From: Nitzschia sp. pyKryTriq1
Lineage: Eukaryota; Bacillariophyta; Bacillariophyceae; Bacillariales; Bacillariaceae
Length of the DNA stretch: 64,000 nucleotides
Direction: 5' to 3'
NCBI GenBank assembly: GCA_956465555.1
Contig: OY101115.1
Location: 4,378,120 to 4,442,119 of the forward strand
How positions within the stretch are numbered: position 1 is the stretch's first letter; the number at the start of each line of letters is the position of its first letter. This document shows, piece by piece, positions 39,386 through 50,600 of this stretch. The notes under the pieces are model-generated. The model was not told the origin of the DNA, ran no database searches, and saw only the letters and a list, made by a program, of their open reading frames with translations. The translations under genes were made by a program, and so were the position numbers.

Positions 39386-40813
39386 GCTGATGTTGTCGTT
39401 CACGGAAAAGAACTTGGGAGAATGAGTGAAAAAGGAAATGGCAGTGAGCGACAGGCAGGATAAAAGCAGAGATGTGCAATGGCGACATCAAACGTCCAAC
39501 ATTTACCTTGCTTATTGATTGACTCTTCTGGAAAAAGTGAAGTGCTCAGTTTGTCTTTTGGAAATGCGAGATTCCAAAATTATATTCTGATCGTTTTTTA
39601 GGTTGTTACACGGAAAAGAATGATGGAAGAAATGATCGAGCAGCTGCTTCTCGGCGTGATGTCAAGACACACGAGATCTTCCTTGCTTCTGCTTTAGCAC
39701 TTACCCGTACAACAAGTACAGCAGTGCAGTACTCATACAGTAATCACTCCTTCATTATGATTATGATATTGCATACATAGTATTACCCGTAGCAGTGCAT
39801 GCTTCTCTACATTCCTCCTCTCCACTACCGGTACGTACGATACTTCCGTGTGGTACGAGTACTTGTACTGTACGAGTATTGACAGATGAGGGTTCGCGAT
39901 TTCTTGGATGGCAAGAATAAAACAGCTCCGTACGAAACAGAGAATTTCAAACATCAATAGAATTCTTCGACGAAAATAAATATGCCCTATCGTGAAGCCC
40001 AGACATACATAACGCATGCAAGATTGATTCTTCCAGCGCTGGCCGGGCGGGAAGCGATACCTGTACCAGGTACTGTACGGGACAGTTGTACAGTAGACTA
40101 CCTGCCTGGTACGCAGTATTCTACTACACCGTGTGGACAGGTACAGCACCAGGTACTGTACCTGTACGGTACTACTGTGTGAAACGGATTATTTTGGTAT
40201 TTATTGGTGGTCTTCTGGATATTGCCCTGAGGAATAACGAATTTGAATTAGGGCTATTTAATTATTGTAAAAAGAGATAGAGAAGCCAAGAATTCCAACA
40301 AAATTCGCGAACTACTACTGTACATGATTGGCCGGTACCTGGTACTACTACTTTATGTCGACTTCTTCTTCTTGCTTGAAGGAAGTAAAAAATGCATGCA
40401 TGCATGGATGGATGCATGGAAGCATGCATGCAGAATGACTTCGATGATTCATGCATGATGCGTTGATCCATTGATTGGAAACTCCGTCGAAAGAAGGCAT
40501 CTCTTCGAAGTTCTATGGTCGGTGGCGCGGTGATGATGTAGGTGGTGTTCGAATGTCTTGGGAGTAAAAATAGCAGGGGGCAAGGAGGAGTAAAACTGAA
40601 CCAGTACTGGCTGGTGCTCACAGTCCTAAGTACGAGTACCGCAAAGACCGAAGAGCGGCGGAAGTAGCTAGCAACGTGTGAAAGGTTTGCTAATATACTA
40701 ATACGATGCTGCGATTGCAAAACAGCCAGACAGGGACATAGTTCTACTTCGCTCAAGGGAGACATGCTCCCGTGCGATCGGTGGGTGGGTGCAAGAAAGG
40801 CGATGAGGAGAAA
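39386..40813. other. Intergenic between tandem symporters; palindrome-rich
   Basis: About 1.4 kb. GTAC-based palindromes (CCAGGTACTGTAC, CAGGTACAG) cluster at 40060-40180, and ATGCATGC/GCATGCAT palindromes at 40393-40460. The last ~60 bases are shared with the 3' flank of copy 1. No gene seen. Confidence 0.5.
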
Positions 40814-42906
40814 TTAGGCCTCCGCTTCCGTTGACTCGGGGGAGGCGACCTCCTCCTCGCCTTCCGACGAAAGATCCTTCTTTTCGTCAGTTTCCATGCC
40901 CTCCACTTCCTTCTGGGGAGCCTGTGCAGCTGCCAAAGCCTTACGGTAAGGAATATCATAGGGCTCATAAACAGAGGGCATGGCAGCGCCCACCAAGATG
41001 AGGCACCCTGCAAAGGCGACACATAAGATTCCCAAAACTTGGAATGGCCATGTGACGTATCCACCGTAGTGTCCAAAGAGAGGCTCGCCCTCTGCGTTGT
41101 CGGATTGCGCAAGGTTGATGAAGAGGATCAACAAAATATGAGGGATGAGGTTCTTCATCATAAAAGCCCAGATCCAAGGCATGTATCCGACGACGTCGGA
41201 AAGTTCCGCTCTGAGATCCATAACGTTCTTGAGGCACAATTCGTAGGTGATGGTTTTCCATGTCCATTGAGGTTCTTGGACCATCTTCTTCTTGAGCAGA
41301 ATGTAGGTGACGCCAAGGCCTGCAAAGTAACACACAAAAAAACCGAGGAATCCTCCCCACACGGCGTTGTTGTCCAGTCCAAACCAAAGACCGCAGGCAA
41401 CAATGATGGATCCAAAAGTGGTGAACATGTAGGTGAACACAACCTCCGGACCCAGAGTTTTGATTTGTTCCTCAAGGTGGTAAATCCAACCAGCCCCAAA
41501 TGTCTCGAAGAATCCGGTCAATAGCAACACAAAGTTGATGTAGAAGTCGATGGTGTCCAAGAAGATAAGACCAGCATCTGTGGCGTAAATGATACTGAAC
41601 AAAAATGCAACAATCGAGAAAAGTGCAGCAGCCTTCCACTTGGGGAATGTTTCCATTCCAGCGCGATCGAGAAGGACGGTCAACGGTCCTTCAAGGATAG
41701 AAAATGCAGAGTCGATTCCAAGAAGGAAGAGGTCGAAGAAGAGAAGGCGGACCCAGTGCTCTCCTCCTGGAAGTGAACCAAAGACGACGGGCCAAGTGCC
41801 AAAGACTAGCGCAAAACCACCATACGTGACGTCGTCGACAGGAACGCCTTGCTGCCAGGCCAAGTGGCCAACGGCGGCAAATACAGCGAAACCCGCAATG
41901 AAAGAGAACATCGAGTTGGATAAACCAATGACAACAGAGTTGACAAATGCAGGCTCGCCTCGGGGACAGTGACTTCCATAAGCAGTCATTGTTCCAAATG
42001 TGACAGAGAGAGAGAAGAAAATCTGCGACACGGCAGTACTCCAAACATCAGGTCGCTCGGTTAGAACGTCCATGTCCCATTGTCCGATGTAAGCCTTGAT
42101 TCCTTCCGAGGCACCTTCCAAAGTACAGGCCTTGATCAAGAAGACGAACAAAAGTATGATTGGAAGACCCATGCTGATGTAGGCAATGCGCCCAGTCCAC
42201 TTGAGGCCGAATGCGAGGCAAGCCCAAATACAAATCCAAACAAGGGCGGAGTAGCCGACGTTGACGCCCAAGACGCGAGTGGGGCGAAGATCCGGACCCA
42301 ATGTACTCATGCCAATAATTGTCTGTAAAAGAAGGCAGTGGTAAGAAATATATGCGCGAGTTGACAGTGTTGATTCCGGTTGATTCAATGTTGATTCTCT
42401 GTTCTTGTACTTACATCCATGAAGTAACCCACAGCTTCTTCTCCCGTGATACCTTCCTCAGTCCAGGGAGCTTCTGAAGACCAGGACTCAAAAAAGGCGC
42501 GCGATACCCAGGCGAGCAACATGCTGTAGTAGACCACAAGCATGTACGCACAGGCCACACTCGACACACCGACGCCGCGGAACCTGGCATGGAAAGTTCC
42601 AAAGACGCCGACGTTTCCAGTCTGATAGAATTGACCAAGAGAAATCTCAAGGATCAAAACAGGAAGGCCGACAAAGAAGAGGGCCATTAAATAAGGAATG
42701 AAGAAGGCGCCCCCTCCATAATCCTTGGCGAGGGCGGGAAAACGCCAAACGTTTCCAAAACCGACGGCGCTTCCGACGGCCGCCAAATAAAAGGCCGTTC
42801 TTGACGGCCAGCGATCTCGGCCACCTTCGGAGGAATCATCTGATACCTCCGTGCCAAAGGTGGCATGGCGCTTCACTACTGGTTGCGGCTCTGCTTCCCC
42901 GGACAT
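40814..42906 (-). CDS. Sodium-dependent SLC6/SNF-family symporter, copy 2
   Basis: Two exons, 42906-42415 and 42322-40814, across a 92-nt intron at the same phase-0 place as in copy 1; 666 residues. Exon lengths equal those of copy 1 exactly (492 and 1509 nt). Differences are confined mainly to the first exon and the 5' half of the second. Examples: IALFF versus IAFFF-type changes in helix 2, SQIFFS versus SQNFFS, and LLDRAG versus FYDRAG. The 3' half is identical at DNA level. The frame is open upstream of the ATG to 43011, but the paralogue supports MSGEAEPQ as the start. Confidence 0.93.
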
Positions 42907-43907
42907 GCTGATTTTGTCGTTAGCTGAAATATCTGAGGAGAATGAGTGAAAAAGGCAATGGTAGTGAGCGACAACGAGGATAAAATCAAAGATTTGCAAC
43001 AAAGGAACCAAACATTAACCTTGCGTATTAATTAACTGACTTTCTCACCACTCTGCGAGGAAAACGGTTGACTGAGTTTGTCTTTTGGAAATGTGAGATT
43101 CCAAAATTATGTTCCTATCTGATCGGTTTTCAGTTTGTTCAGACAGGGAAAAGAATGAGGAGAGAGATCGGACAGGGCTTCTCGTTGGTGTCAAGACAAC
43201 ATGACAAAGTAGTAGTGAAGGCATCACGGTGGTGCAGATCTTGTCGACAGATTTTATAGTCGGGGGGGGGGGGGGGGGGGTTCGCGAATTCTTCATACCG
43301 TACACGTATACGTGGTACGTACGTGTACCGTTACGTGCGTTGTGTTGCGGAAATGGGCCGGCCGGCGGCGGAAGAAGAACAATCGCGTATACCGTCGTAG
43401 GGCTCCGTAGGAAAAGTCAACTTCAATCTTCCAAAGAATTCATCGACTAATATCTAAAATATGCCCTTGTGAAGTCAATAATGCGGTACCGGTAGTGCAG
43501 TAGAATGCGCGATGAGTCGGACATCAAATGAGACAGAAGATACAAAGAGTTCGTATCAAACGGTACAAGCTACTAGCATAAACCGCTTTGCGCACGAGCG
43601 GGGCCACAAAAATATTTTTCACCTTTTTCCGCTTTCTCCGCGCACTTGCGTGTTGAGCGTTTTACCGAGAGATGAAAATCGCGGTTTTGGTTTCACCGCG
43701 CAAATGCGCGTTGAAAGCGGAAAAAGGTGAAAAATATTTTTGTGGCCCCGCTCTCGCGCAAAGCGGTTTATACCGGTACTCTGCCGGTACGTTATCCGGT
43801 ATGATACCAGTACTATCAGTTGAGGACCCCTATACCAGCATAGAAAGAATGTGCCATACGCACATGTACAACGACCACCGTATCTCAATGGTACGTATTA
43901 TATTAAG
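42907..43907. other. Intergenic; poly-G tract and fold-back element
   Basis: About 1 kb between two minus-strand genes. It holds 19 consecutive G at 43262-43280, TACCGGTA palindromes at about 43487 and 43773, and the inverted repeat at 43578-43771. No gene seen. Confidence 0.55.
43578..43771. mobile_element. Fold-back / MITE-like element with ~59-bp terminal inverted repeats
   Basis: The left arm begins ATAAACCGCTTTGCGCACGA (43578-43636). The right arm ends GCGCAAAGCGGTTTAT (to 43771) and is its reverse complement over about 59 bases, with only two or three mismatches. The inner ~75 bases continue the symmetry less perfectly (CGCGCAcTTGCG versus CGCAAATGCGCG). No ORF is inside. TA at both ends of the AACCGC termini would fit a TA target duplication (Tc1/mariner-type), but this is only inference. 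Confidence 0.75.
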
Positions 43908-46577
43908 TTACATAATAGAACATGCAGAACATTCACATTTCTCTTTGGATCCTTCGTTGTCGTCCACGTAGGGGGACAAACGAGGAGGTTCAGTTCCCAA
44001 TGCCATTGTCATTTTCACATCCACACAACCCCAACTGGCCGCCCGTTCTCCTACCTCAACTTCTTCTCGACTCTGCTGGTCCACGCTGCTCCCACTTCTA
44101 CTCGTTTCTTCGGCCCCTGCCTCCGTTTCCTCGTCTACCAACGGCGGCGTGGAGATGACAGGTGCTGGTTCCGCCGCTGGAAAGTCTCTAATCGAGCTTT
44201 CCTCTTCGGGCTCCACTTTCGAAGCAAATACCTGCCTTGGGTTCTCTTCATGGAGTTCGTCGTCCATCTCATTCTTTTCTTCTTCGTCGGCCGAATGAGG
44301 CGTCGTGAGGGACTGTTCCGGCGATGCGGGGTTCAAAGCCTCTTCTCCCTCGGTTGTTTCATCCGACGATATCGATAGGTCTACCATACCACTAGGAGGC
44401 GACTCCTCGTCCCAAGGCTCTAGCTCTTCTGATGACAAATCACCAGCAGCATCGACACCAGCTGTTTCTAAAGAATACTTTGCCGGAAGCTGATTCGTCA
44501 GGAAGTCCTGCTCTTCTTCTGCACGTTTCCATGCATTGGATTCTGTCATGATGCGTGGTTGAAACGGTGACTCATCAAACGGCCGTGCATCGTGTGGGGG
44601 CGGCGACTCGAGAGAATTTGCTTCAGGAGCATTCGAAGAAGTAGTAGAAGGCCGATTGCCAGGACTTTTCCTTGTAGGTGACGTCTCAACTGCAATTTTA
44701 TCTGACTCTTCTTCCTCGAGCGGAGGAGCATCAGCATCAGAATCAGTGACGTGTGGATCCTCGTATTCATCGGTGGGAGATTCAAGGGTTATGGCGTCTT
44801 GTTGATCGTCTTCGATAGTTCTTGATGGAAGAGAAACGTCGGCTACAGCCTCTTCCGTCCTCTTGCCAGCCTCGAAAAGCATCAGGCCGGATGCCGGTGG
44901 CCCATCATTAGCAGAATCATCCACGACGGCATCTTCCGTTTCGAGCACTGATGGAATTGCTGCTGGGGTGGTGACATCCAAAGACATTAAGGAGGAAGCT
45001 GAGTCCTCGGCGTTCTTAATAATGGTGGCGCTCTCGTCTTCGTCGTTGAGGACGGGGGTATTGGAGCCAACTATTTCTTTCTCCTCTTCAGTGATGGCGA
45101 TGATGCTACTACCATTTCGGTCAGCACGTTTGGAAGCCAGACGATCCTTCCATTTCTGAACACGTTTGGTGGTTTTGCCTTTTCCGCTCTTTTTGGTGGA
45201 GGATCCTGAAGTCTTCTCATACGTCTCGTCCACCACTTCCGCTAGTTCGGTCTTGTTGGAGGATGATTCTTGTTCTACGTTCAACAATAATTCATCTCCT
45301 CTGTTAGCATTGTCATGGTCGTCGTCACCACCACCACCACCACCACCACCAAAATCATCATCACCATCATCATCGTCGTGGGTATCATCATTATCACCTT
45401 GACGTTGGCTGCGCTTTTGCTCCAATCGATCCTTCCACTTTTTGACCCTCTTTTTAGATCCCGTCGATTCTTTTTCCGATGGAACCCCTCCTACTACTAG
45501 TAGTTGTAGAGGCACTGGTAGTTCTTGATTCTCCTTGTCGTGCTGGGTTTCTGTCGTCGTCGCTACTACCTCCTGTACTGTCACGAAGTCAGTAGTAGCT
45601 TCACCATCCTCTTCCTCCTCCATGCTACCACTACTAGTAGCACTGCTTTCCGTACTGCATTGTAAGTGCTGTTGCTGATCTTGCTCTTCTTCTTCCGCAT
45701 TGGCACCCAGCAATGCTTTGCTCCTAGCCTCGTGTTGCTGCTGCTGCTGTTGTTGCTCTCGTTCTTCCTCTAGTACGGCTTGTTCCAATCGAATTTGCGC
45801 CGTGCGTTTTCGTTCTGCTTGCACTTGAAGTCGCGCCATTTCCAAGGCTCGAATCTGAGCTGCGGGATCATAATCATCGATTTTATCATTATTATTGTGG
45901 ACTGATGTGTCTGCTGGTGGTGGTGGTGCTGTTGTTGTTGACTTTTGGGGTGTATCAACCTCGTCAAAAGGGGCTGCTGTAGTACTGGTGTTACTGGTAC
46001 TGTTGGTATGGTTGTTGCTTGTACTAGTTTTGGGGCGAATGGGAGCAGAGTGCGTTACCACGGCATTCCATACTCCTTGCAGAGAGGAGGCGACTTTTTG
46101 ACGTTTGGCCGCATCCTGAGCTTCAATCTCGTTGGCAATCCTATCCAAATCCCCACATCGATAATCGTAGCGTTGCCAAAAATCTTCAAAACTGACGGTA
46201 GCAGCAGCAGTAGTAGTACTAGCAGTAGTACTGGCAGAAGCACCACAACATAATTGTTGATAATAAAGGTCCACCATGGGATAAGTTTGTCGTTGTTGTT
46301 TGTAATATTCTTGTCGTGTCGGAGTATAAACGGAACGATAAAAGGTTTGGAGGAATTCTTTCATGTCGGAAGTGCGACTCAGTGGTGTCGTGTACGTAGA
46401 TTCGCGACGTCTTCGATCTTCCACTTCCTGTTGCACACGGATCCGTAACAATGGATTCTTCCAAGGACTACCGCTACTACTACTACTAGTAGTAGTCCTA
46501 GCAGCAGCATGATGGAAAGGCGATGAGGAAGTTGAGGATGTGTTCCTCGCGGGCGAAGAATAAGCTGCGGTCGACAT
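43908..46577 (-). CDS. Low-complexity protein with C-terminal CaaX box
   Basis: 889 residues from the ATG at 46577 (the frame is open to 46625 without ATG). The N-terminal ~130-180 residues look ordered: FLQTFYRSVYTPTRQEYYKQ and SFEDFWQRYDYRCGDLDRIA. Then comes a coiled-coil-like Arg/Glu/Gln helix, and two copies of a basic motif, KRVKKWKDRLEQKRSQR and KRVQKWKDRLASKRADR, separated by an Asp/Gly-rich tract. A long acidic region follows. The protein ends KCECSACSIM: CSIM is a CaaX box with Met, which favours farnesylation, and the Cys residues just before it could be palmitoylated. No known domain. Inferred: a peripheral membrane protein held by a lipid tail. Confidence 0.8.
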   Translation of the reverse strand: MSTAAYSSPARNTSSTSSSPFHHAAARTTTSSSSSGSPWKNPLLRIRVQQEVEDRRRRESTYTTPLSRTSDMKEFLQTFYRSVYTPTRQEYYKQQRQTYPMVDLYYQQLCCGASASTTASTTTAAATVSFEDFWQRYDYRCGDLDRIANEIEAQDAAKRQKVASSLQGVWNAVVTHSAPIRPKTSTSNNHTNSTSNTSTTAAPFDEVDTPQKSTTTAPPPPADTSVHNNNDKIDDYDPAAQIRALEMARLQVQAERKRTAQIRLEQAVLEEEREQQQQQQQHEARSKALLGANAEEEEQDQQQHLQCSTESSATSSGSMEEEEDGEATTDFVTVQEVVATTTETQHDKENQELPVPLQLLVVGGVPSEKESTGSKKRVKKWKDRLEQKRSQRQGDNDDTHDDDDGDDDFGGGGGGGGDDDHDNANRGDELLLNVEQESSSNKTELAEVVDETYEKTSGSSTKKSGKGKTTKRVQKWKDRLASKRADRNGSSIIAITEEEKEIVGSNTPVLNDEDESATIIKNAEDSASSLMSLDVTTPAAIPSVLETEDAVVDDSANDGPPASGLMLFEAGKRTEEAVADVSLPSRTIEDDQQDAITLESPTDEYEDPHVTDSDADAPPLEEEESDKIAVETSPTRKSPGNRPSTTSSNAPEANSLESPPPHDARPFDESPFQPRIMTESNAWKRAEEEQDFLTNQLPAKYSLETAGVDAAGDLSSEELEPWDEESPPSGMVDLSISSDETTEGEEALNPASPEQSLTTPHSADEEEKNEMDDELHEENPRQVFASKVEPEEESSIRDFPAAEPAPVISTPPLVDEETEAGAEETSRSGSSVDQQSREEVEVGERAASWGCVDVKMTMALGTEPPRLSPYVDDNEGSKEKCECSACSIM

Positions 46578-47622
46578 GATGTTGCGTTCTTGTGAGTTCT
46601 TATGAGGACAATACCAGGTAGACAACGTTCGTACAGTAGTCTTATTTAGTGTAGTACAAGATCAAGAACAAGATCAAGAACAAGAGCAGTAACAGAGTAG
46701 CCAGTATTTAGTGTATTAGACGTCCACCTTCTTCTACCGGTCGACCATCATCATCTTCAGAACTTCTGTTGTTTGTTTATTTCAAAAAATGAAGGCCGGC
46801 GTGATTTACTGGCCGGCCCGGTACACGTACTGTATATTTGTAGGTACACGTACTGTACACGTACTGTATTTGTAAGGTGAAAAAAGTCGCATCATTACTA
46901 TATCTACAGATATGAGGATACGTATGAATCATCATCTTCTTTCATTGAGCATGTTTGACGGACACGACTGAAATTCTGAATGAACGAACGAATGCATGAC
47001 TGACGCGGACTGACTCATTCGAATAATACCTGCCGGTACAGTAATATCACCGCGTTGATGATCCGGGACTCGCGATGATAAAAAATGATGATGATGATGA
47101 TGATGATTCATTTTCAACGCTTCCTCGTTTTTGGCCCGCGGGCGGGGGGGGAAAAGCAAAGCGGAGATGCGCGATGATGACAAAACACAGCACAGTGCCT
47201 GTAATACTACTCTCTCATCTCTCGATCTCATCGTCCCTCTGCTTCCATCTTGCATCAACTCCAAGAATGAAACCATTATTTCCATTCCTTCCCCTCTACT
47301 ACTACTACTACTACTACTACTACTAGATCTACTACTAGATAAAGAGACTATTACTTTCAAGATATTCCTAGCTACGAGAGTACACGTACTGTACAAGTAC
47401 CGTGTCTCCCTCTCCATCATCGGGCCTCCTGCAGCTGCTGACCACTATATTATTCCTATTACTGTAATATGATGATACGAACAGCATTATTTTTGGAATA
47501 AGAAGAAGAAGAAGAAGAAGAACACCACAAGAACATCATTCTGCGATAGTTGTACATCATAATACCTACCGGTACCAACGACCGTGTATTATATTACCGG
47601 TATAATATCAGTCAAAAGAACA
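46578..47622. other. Intergenic between divergent genes
   Basis: About 1 kb. AGATCAAGAACA repeats lie at 46655-46685, GTACACGTACTGTA palindromes at 46820-46870, a GAT run at 47085-47107, an ACT run at 47298-47326, an AGA run at 47500-47522, and TACCGGTA at about 47570 and 47597. No gene seen. Confidence 0.5.
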
Positions 47623-50600
47623 ATGGTGTGGCGGCGACGAGGACGCCTGCTCTGTGGGAACTGGTACTGGTACTGGTACTCCGGGATTATTCTGGTAGTT
47701 GGGTATTATGATACTGCTGCTGCTGTTTCTGCTGCTGCTGCTGCTGCTACAAGTACTACCATTTCTGCCTCTGCCAAAGAATCAAGCTTTTCGTCGTCGT
47801 CGTTACCTCGATTATCCATGCAAAGAATGCAACGATTCGATTTAAAGCCTACCGGTGCCCTTGCCAAAGAACGGTATCGAAGACTACTAATGCTGCGACG
47901 ACGACGACGACGCCTCGAGAAAGAGAAAGACAAAGCGGGTGATTCCATTCAAGAATATGAAGAAGAAGAAGATGATGATGCTGATGATCATGATCATGAT
48001 CATGATGATGATTCTTGGTTTCATCCTCAGGTCCGGGCGGTATATGCAACATTACATCCAATCACGTCGTCTTCTCCCAATAGCAACAGCAATACAGATG
48101 ATGATGATGATGCAGATGATGATGATCATGATACAGGAGACTTTCACCGCCACTACCATGAGTTTGTCAAGCATCGACATTTGTCTCGCTATGAACGACA
48201 ACTCCGCACGGAGCTACAGCACGATGCTCATCCCCTTTGGAAGGGAAATTATTCGGAATTTTCAGTGCCCGCCGTGATGACGACGACTCCTACTCCTACT
48301 CCTATTCCGAATACCACCCTTTCCAACGCTACGCTATTAGCACCGATCCAAAACGAGCAAAGAAGAAGAAGAAGAAGAAGACGACTCTTCTCCCAACAAA
48401 TCATACGACCCGGTGCCCCTGACGGCGACGATCGCAATAGTGTTTCCTCATCGGTGATTTCGGGAGGACAATTTAACCACTATCAAGGAATTCCATTGTC
48501 ACAAGGTTATGGGACGCATTATGTTCATTTATGGGTCGGATCGCCTATTCCTCAACGACAATCGGTCATTGTCGATACGGGATCGCATTTTACCGCCTTT
48601 CCTTGTACGGGATGTCGGGATTGTGGACAAGATCATCATACCGATCCCTATTTTGATCCCACCCAATCGCAAACCTTTCATTCTCTCACCTGTCCCAAGG
48701 AATGTCAAGAACATGCCACGTGTGAAACTACTACTACTACTACTAGTACTACTACTACAAATGACGGTGTGGAAGAACAACAAGGACCGAATCAGCGAAC
48801 AATGAATCGACAGCCACAGCAACCACCACCACCACCACATACTATAATGGGAAATGTGCGATACAACCATCCATCTACACAATATCATTCTGAAAATATG
48901 GACGACGACGACGACAACAACAACAAAAGCAGCAACAACAGCAACAACAAAAATATAAAAAAGAAAGGCGATCCAGCAACAGCATCACCACGGTGTCAAT
49001 TTACTCAATCGTATACCGAAGGAAGTTCGTGGACGGCCTATCAAGCCCGAGATGTGGTCTATGCGGGTGGGCCAGATGTTCTGGAAGCCGCAAATCCTCT
49101 CGATCGACAGTATTCCCTCCCATTCATGTTTGGATGTTTGCAACAGTCTTCAGGTCTCTTTATTACACAACTCGCCGACGGCATTATGGGCATGTCGGCT
49201 CATGAAGCGACATTGCCCAAACAACTATACAATCACGGAAAATTGGAATACAACATGTTTGCCATGTGCTTTCGAAAAGAATTGGGAACCTCCCGACGAG
49301 GCGTCACGGCGGGAAGCATGACCTTGGGCGGCGTCTCATCGACCCTTGATACGTCTCCCATGGTCTTTGCCCGCAACACTCAACCCTACGGATGGTTCAC
49401 GGTCTATGTCGAAAACATCTATATTGCCAAAAATGGGGGCAGTCAATTTCTATTGGACGACTCAGCCTCCCAGAAGCTACTGGACAGCATTTCCAAAGTC
49501 CCAATCAATGTCGAAAAGGTCAATTCTGGTAAAGGCGTTATTGTGGATAGTGGAACGACCGACACCTATTTGAATATCAATGCCATGCCGGCCTTTATCA
49601 AGGTCTGGAAACAAGTGACGGGTGGAATGGAATATACCCATGCTCCCGTCTTTTTGACGAAATCTCAACTGGAACGTCTTCCCACTGTATTGATTCAATG
49701 CCAAGCGGCGCCCAGTAGCAGTATTATCAATAGTGGCGGCGGTGCCGCTACTACTAGCAAGGAACCAACAACAACCAGTACGACAGATCCAACCACGAGG
49801 ACGAGGACCAAGGCTACTACTGCTACCACGACTACCACTACCACGACGGCAGCACCACCACCTCTAGTCGATGCTCCGTTGGTAGTAGGACAAGTTGGTC
49901 GATTGGATCCCAAACGGCCGCAGGATTTCTTATGGGCCATTCCGGCCGAACATTACATGGAATATTCTCCCACTCTCAAAATGTATACATCGCGACTGTA
50001 CTTTACCGAAACGCGGGGTGGGGTATTGGGAGCCAATGCCATGCAGGGTCATAATGTGTTGTTTGATTGGCAGCACGGGCGGATCGGATTTTCGCAATCG
50101 AGTTGTGAATACGATTTGTTGGAACAACAAGACAACAGAGATTATGCCAAGGAGACCTATCCGAGTGGCAATTGTGTCTTGGGTTCTCCTATTTTGACGA
50201 CATCGTGTATCGAGTCAGTGGATGTGTCGATCTGTGAAGCCTCGGATCGGCCGGACAATGTCCAAGTTTTGGGTACCGAAGTGTGGACCCGCGTGGTAGA
50301 AACACCGGGGAGTGATCCGGAATCGTGTCAGCAAGTTGCGGCCAACGAGTTGTTGTCGAGTACTAGTGGTGGTGGTGGTGGTGGTGGTGATCGTGCTTAT
50401 TTGGATGCCGAATGGGACGAGTCGGTCGTGGAATGTTCCTGGAAAGGACTATGTACCGAATTTCGGCCGTGTCAAATCCCATGTCTGGAGGCCATGGAGC
50501 ATTACAAGTCGAGTCAGACCAAGAAGATGATCCTTACGAGCGAAACCGCTTCAGACCCCAAGGGCGAAAAGGACAACGTTCAATGTGGAGATACCTTTTG

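Noticed and set aside
46820-46870. GTACACGTACTGTA palindromes as a bacterial-type operator
   Set aside because: The same palindromes are scattered across most intergenic regions, so they are not specific to one promoter.
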